The notes under the pieces are model-generated. The model searched no databases, had not been told where the DNA came from, and saw nothing but the letters and a program-made list of their open reading frames with translations. From contig NZ_JAKLTD010000001.1 in assembly GCF_022014235.1 (NCBI RefSeq), positions 416,491 to 480,490 of the forward strand: a stretch of 64,000 bases of DNA, given 5' to 3'. This document shows positions 61,542 through 64,000 of the stretch, in pieces (positions within the stretch are counted from its first letter, which is position 1; every line of letters begins with the position of its first letter). Source of the stretch: Methanothermobacter sp. K4. GTDB taxonomy: Archaea > Methanobacteriota > Methanobacteria > Methanobacteriales > Methanothermobacteraceae. The translations under genes were made by a program, and so were the position numbers.

Positions 61542-62378
61542 ATGAACGTTGGAAGTATAATGACAGATGAAGTCTTTGTCATGGAAGACACACAGCAGGT
61601 TGCATACGCCAGGAACCTCATGCTAAGGCACGGGATAAGCAGGGTAGTCGTCGTGGACTCCGGGGGGAAACCAGCAGGTATCGTCACAGAGACAGACATA
61701 ACAAGGAAACTGAGAATCAATGGACCAGCATGGAAGAGGAGACCAATAGATAAGATCTCAATAAGAAGGGTGATGAACGAGAACCCCATAAGCGTGGATA
61801 TCAATGCCACTCCAAGGGAAGCCGCCGACCTGATGCTCAAGAAGAAAATAGGCTCACTCCTTGTGATGGATGGAGAGGAACTTGCAGGCATCATAACCAA
61901 GAGGGACCTTCTCAGATTCTTCAAGGACAGGTGCGCCGGCAGATGGAAGGTTGAGGATTTAATGACCCGGGATGTTAAAACGGTGACAGCCAATCATACA
62001 CTGGCCCATGTTATAGATGTCATGGAGGAGAACGGCATATCAAGGGTTATCGTAACAGGAAACGGGGCCGTTGAGGGAATAATAACCTCTGAGAATCTCT
62101 CATTTGCAACATTCGAGGACCCTGAGAGGGGCATACCGGTTGAAAGGGTCTACTTCATAAGCCGTGCATCCGAGGAGAAGAGGAGGGCCAGGACAATCGC
62201 AATGTTAACTGCAGGGGATATAATGACTGAGGACGTCATAACGGTCGAACCATCAGCCGATGCATCGGAGGCGGCGTCAGTGATGCTTGATAACGGCATA
62301 AGCGGACTGCCAGTTGTTGAGGATGAGGAACTGGTGGGAATAATAACAAAAACAGATATAATAAGCGGGATACAGTAG
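61542..62378 (+). CDS. Four-CBS-domain protein (array gene 4)
   Basis: A 278-residue protein with four CBS motifs (VGSIMTDEVFVMEDTQQVAY, IRRVMNENPISVDINATPRE, VEDLMTRDVKTVTANHTLAH, AGDIMTEDVITVEPSADASE). A lysine/arginine-rich linker precedes the last domain. GGTGGTCCC precedes the ATG. It is 8 bp after array gene 3 and 9 bp before array gene 5. Confidence 0.88.
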   Translation: MNVGSIMTDEVFVMEDTQQVAYARNLMLRHGISRVVVVDSGGKPAGIVTETDITRKLRINGPAWKRRPIDKISIRRVMNENPISVDINATPREAADLMLKKKIGSLLVMDGEELAGIITKRDLLRFFKDRCAGRWKVEDLMTRDVKTVTANHTLAHVIDVMEENGISRVIVTGNGAVEGIITSENLSFATFEDPERGIPVERVYFISRASEEKRRARTIAMLTAGDIMTEDVITVEPSADASEAASVMLDNGISGLPVVEDEELVGIITKTDIISGIQ

Positions 62379-62387
62379 GTGGAGAGT

Positions 62388-63206
62388 ATGATAATTAAGA
62401 ATATAATGTCAGAGGATCCGGTCTGCATCGATAAGGACCAGAACGTCTGCGACGCCCTTCGATTAATGGGTAAGAAAAACGTATCAAGGCTCCTTGTCAT
62501 CAACACAAACAGTGAAAATGAGAGGGAACTTGTGGGGATAGTCACCGAGAAGGATATAGCCATAAAACTGGGATCATCAAGGTACGGAAACATGGCCCCA
62601 TCCCACTTCCATGTCTCAACGGTCATGACAGGGGAACTCATAACCGCGGATCCAGACATGGATGCAGGAAACGCGGCAAGTATCATGCTCGAGAACAACA
62701 TAGGAAGCCTGCCTGTTATCCTTGATGATGAGATACTGGGAATCGTGACCAAATCAGACCTCCTTGATATATGCAGGGGAAGGGCCTATGAGAGGTACAC
62801 CGCAGGCGATGTGATGAGCACAGAGATGATAACAGTATCCCCCCAGGAGAGGGCTGTCCATGCAAGGAGGATGATGATTGATGCGGGTATAGGACGGCTT
62901 CTGGTCATGGATGGAGGGGAACTCGCAGGTATACTCACCGCAAAGGACATGACACGCGCAGTTATAAACTTCAGGAAGGTCGTCCCGGATAAACACAAAT
63001 CATCAAGGATAAGAAACCTTCTGGTTGAGGATATAATGAAACAGAACGTCAGGACTGTCGAGGCAGACACGCAGGTAACGGATCTTGCATCAATGATGAT
63101 GGAGACAGGTTACGGCGGTTTCCCTGTTGTGGACGGGGAACTCGAGGGTATAGTGACAAAGACGGACATCCTTGACCTCATAGTTGAGATAGAGGGTGTC
63201 TTCTAA
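62388..63206 (+). CDS. Four-CBS-domain protein (array gene 5)
   Basis: A 272-residue protein with four CBS motifs (IKNIMSEDPVCIDKDQNVCD, VSTVMTGELITADPDMDAGN, AGDVMSTEMITVSPQERAVH, VEDIMKQNVRTVEADTQVTD). ATG 62388 is behind GGTGGAGAGT; a GTG at 62379 is in frame. It is the last of the array. T-rich sequence at 63212-63220 may end the transcript. Confidence 0.88.
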   Translation: MIIKNIMSEDPVCIDKDQNVCDALRLMGKKNVSRLLVINTNSENERELVGIVTEKDIAIKLGSSRYGNMAPSHFHVSTVMTGELITADPDMDAGNAASIMLENNIGSLPVILDDEILGIVTKSDLLDICRGRAYERYTAGDVMSTEMITVSPQERAVHARRMMIDAGIGRLLVMDGGELAGILTAKDMTRAVINFRKVVPDKHKSSRIRNLLVEDIMKQNVRTVEADTQVTDLASMMMETGYGGFPVVDGELEGIVTKTDILDLIVEIEGVF

Positions 63207-63260
63207 TTCCTTATTTTTTTCATGAATAAACTCAAGATACATGTTTACTGAATGATCAGC

Positions 63261-64000
63261 GTGAATCTGATGAATACAGACATTCCTTTCTGTGAGATCA
63301 CAGAGAAAACAGGAATTCCCTCTCCAAGGCTGAAGGATGGACTGGACAGGGGCGCCATCAGGGTCATTGAGGAGGGCGGTATGAATGCCCTACTTTTCAA
63401 AAAGTCCCTCATGGACCTTGAGGCAGGCACGGTTATCTACACTGGAGATGAGGTTGAGGTTATCCGGGGGTTCCCGAAGATCAGGAGAACACTTCTACTC
63501 TCCCCCACCCTGATGGAACACTTCAGGGACAGAGTTGCAGTGGAGGAGAAGATGAACGGCTACAATGTCCGCATAACACGCCTTTCATCAGGTGATACGG
63601 TTGCGCTCACACGCGGAGGTCATGTATGTCCATTCACAACCCGGAAGGCACTGGAACTCATGGACCTTGACAGGTTCTTCTCTGACCACGGGGAACTTGT
63701 TGTATGCGGTGAGATGGTTGGAAGGGACAACCCCTATGTTTCACAGGACTACCCTGAGGTGGGTCCGCTGGGTTTCAGGGTCTTTGACCTCAGGGAGAAG
63801 AACACCAACAGACCCCTCCCAATAAAAGAGAAGAGGGACATTCTTGAATCCTATGGTCTTCCACCCGTACGTTTATTTGGAATTTACCCTGTCGAGGATG
63901 CTGCAGAGGAGGTTGCAGACATAATAAGAACCCTGGGAAAGGAGGGAAGGGAGGGGGTTGTTATGAAGGACCCCTCCATGGATTTACCACCCCTGAAGTA
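63261..64000 (+). CDS. rnl: ATP-dependent RNA ligase (Rnl3/Pab1020 type), 3' end outside window
   Basis: The 5' two thirds of an archaeal homodimeric RNA ligase, a covalent nucleotidyltransferase that seals or circularises 5'-phosphate RNA or DNA through AMP intermediates. The catalytic motif I is VEEKMNGYNVR, with the nucleophilic Lys at residue 97 when counting from the GTG at 63261. This matches K97 of the characterised M. thermautotrophicus enzyme and decides the start; ATG 63252 would make it K100. Motifs RGGHVCPFTTRK and LVVCGEMVG follow, and GREGVVMKDPSM (motif IV region) ends the window. Confidence 0.93.
   Translation, partial: MNLMNTDIPFCEITEKTGIPSPRLKDGLDRGAIRVIEEGGMNALLFKKSLMDLEAGTVIYTGDEVEVIRGFPKIRRTLLLSPTLMEHFRDRVAVEEKMNGYNVRITRLSSGDTVALTRGGHVCPFTTRKALELMDLDRFFSDHGELVVCGEMVGRDNPYVSQDYPEVGPLGFRVFDLREKNTNRPLPIKEKRDILESYGLPPVRLFGIYPVEDAAEEVADIIRTLGKEGREGVVMKDPSMDLPPLK

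Overview
The window is an archaeal chromosome segment from a thermophilic hydrogenotrophic methanogen, almost certainly Methanothermobacter. It carries frhADGB (F420-reducing hydrogenase), ftr (formylmethanofuran:H4MPT formyltransferase) and the complete 17-gene ehb operon (energy-converting hydrogenase B). Archaeal marker genes (aIF2-alpha, Nop10, Hjc, archaeal RNase P RNA, intron-containing tRNA-Trp) and TATA-box promoters agree with this. From memory, gene content and order match M. thermautotrophicus delta H; no comparison could be run. I see no integrated virus, insertion sequence or CRISPR array.

Layout. 1-4.4 kb: 3' part of aIF2-alpha, nop10, a PAC2 gene, an EndoQ-like PHP-domain gene broken by one missing base, two tandem tRNA-Arg genes, a second PAC2 gene and a membrane-anchored PepSY protein. 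4.6-8.0 kb: frhADGB. 8.1-10.5 kb: methionine aminopeptidase, two membrane-anchored coiled-coil proteins, initiator tRNA and RNase P RNA. 11-15 kb: grpE-dnaK-dnaJ, divergent from a winged-helix regulator with palindromic sites between them. 15-24 kb: hypF, larB, an HxlR regulator divergent from a 31-residue cysteine-rich microprotein gene, hisE, a CBS-ParB protein, gatB and a radical SAM gene. 24-26 kb: two tRNA clusters around hjc. 26-33 kb: an MBL hydrolase, K+ uptake genes trkA/trkH, a TRAM protein, a phosphodiesterase, a UPF0104-type membrane protein and an unusual histidine kinase. 33-40 kb: ftr, a K+ channel with a three-fold repeated tail, nnr, argG. 40.7-50.5 kb: ehbA-Q. 50.5-64 kb: a degenerate Cas4-like protein, homoserine dehydrogenase, a frameshifted beta-helix surface protein, preQ0/archaeosine genes (DUF366-queD-queE), five tandem CBS-domain genes and the 5' part of the RNA ligase gene.

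How it fits together. Frh makes reduced F420 from H2, Ftr acts early in CO2 reduction, and Ehb uses ion motive force to reduce low-potential ferredoxin for biosynthesis. HypF and FrhD mature the NiFe sites. Trk, the RCK channel and CBS proteins point to potassium and adenylate-linked regulation.

The most unusual signal is a set of short direct duplications in intergenic DNA between about 8 and 40 kb. In most, 18-69 bp of a gene's end or promoter is repeated 47-69 bp away; one is a 22-bp tandem. I know of no described element that explains them. Other points of interest are the microprotein, tRNA-iMet/rnpB linkage, the C/D RNA in the tRNA-Trp intron, the triple-repeat channel tail, the His-less kinase and two single-base frameshifts.
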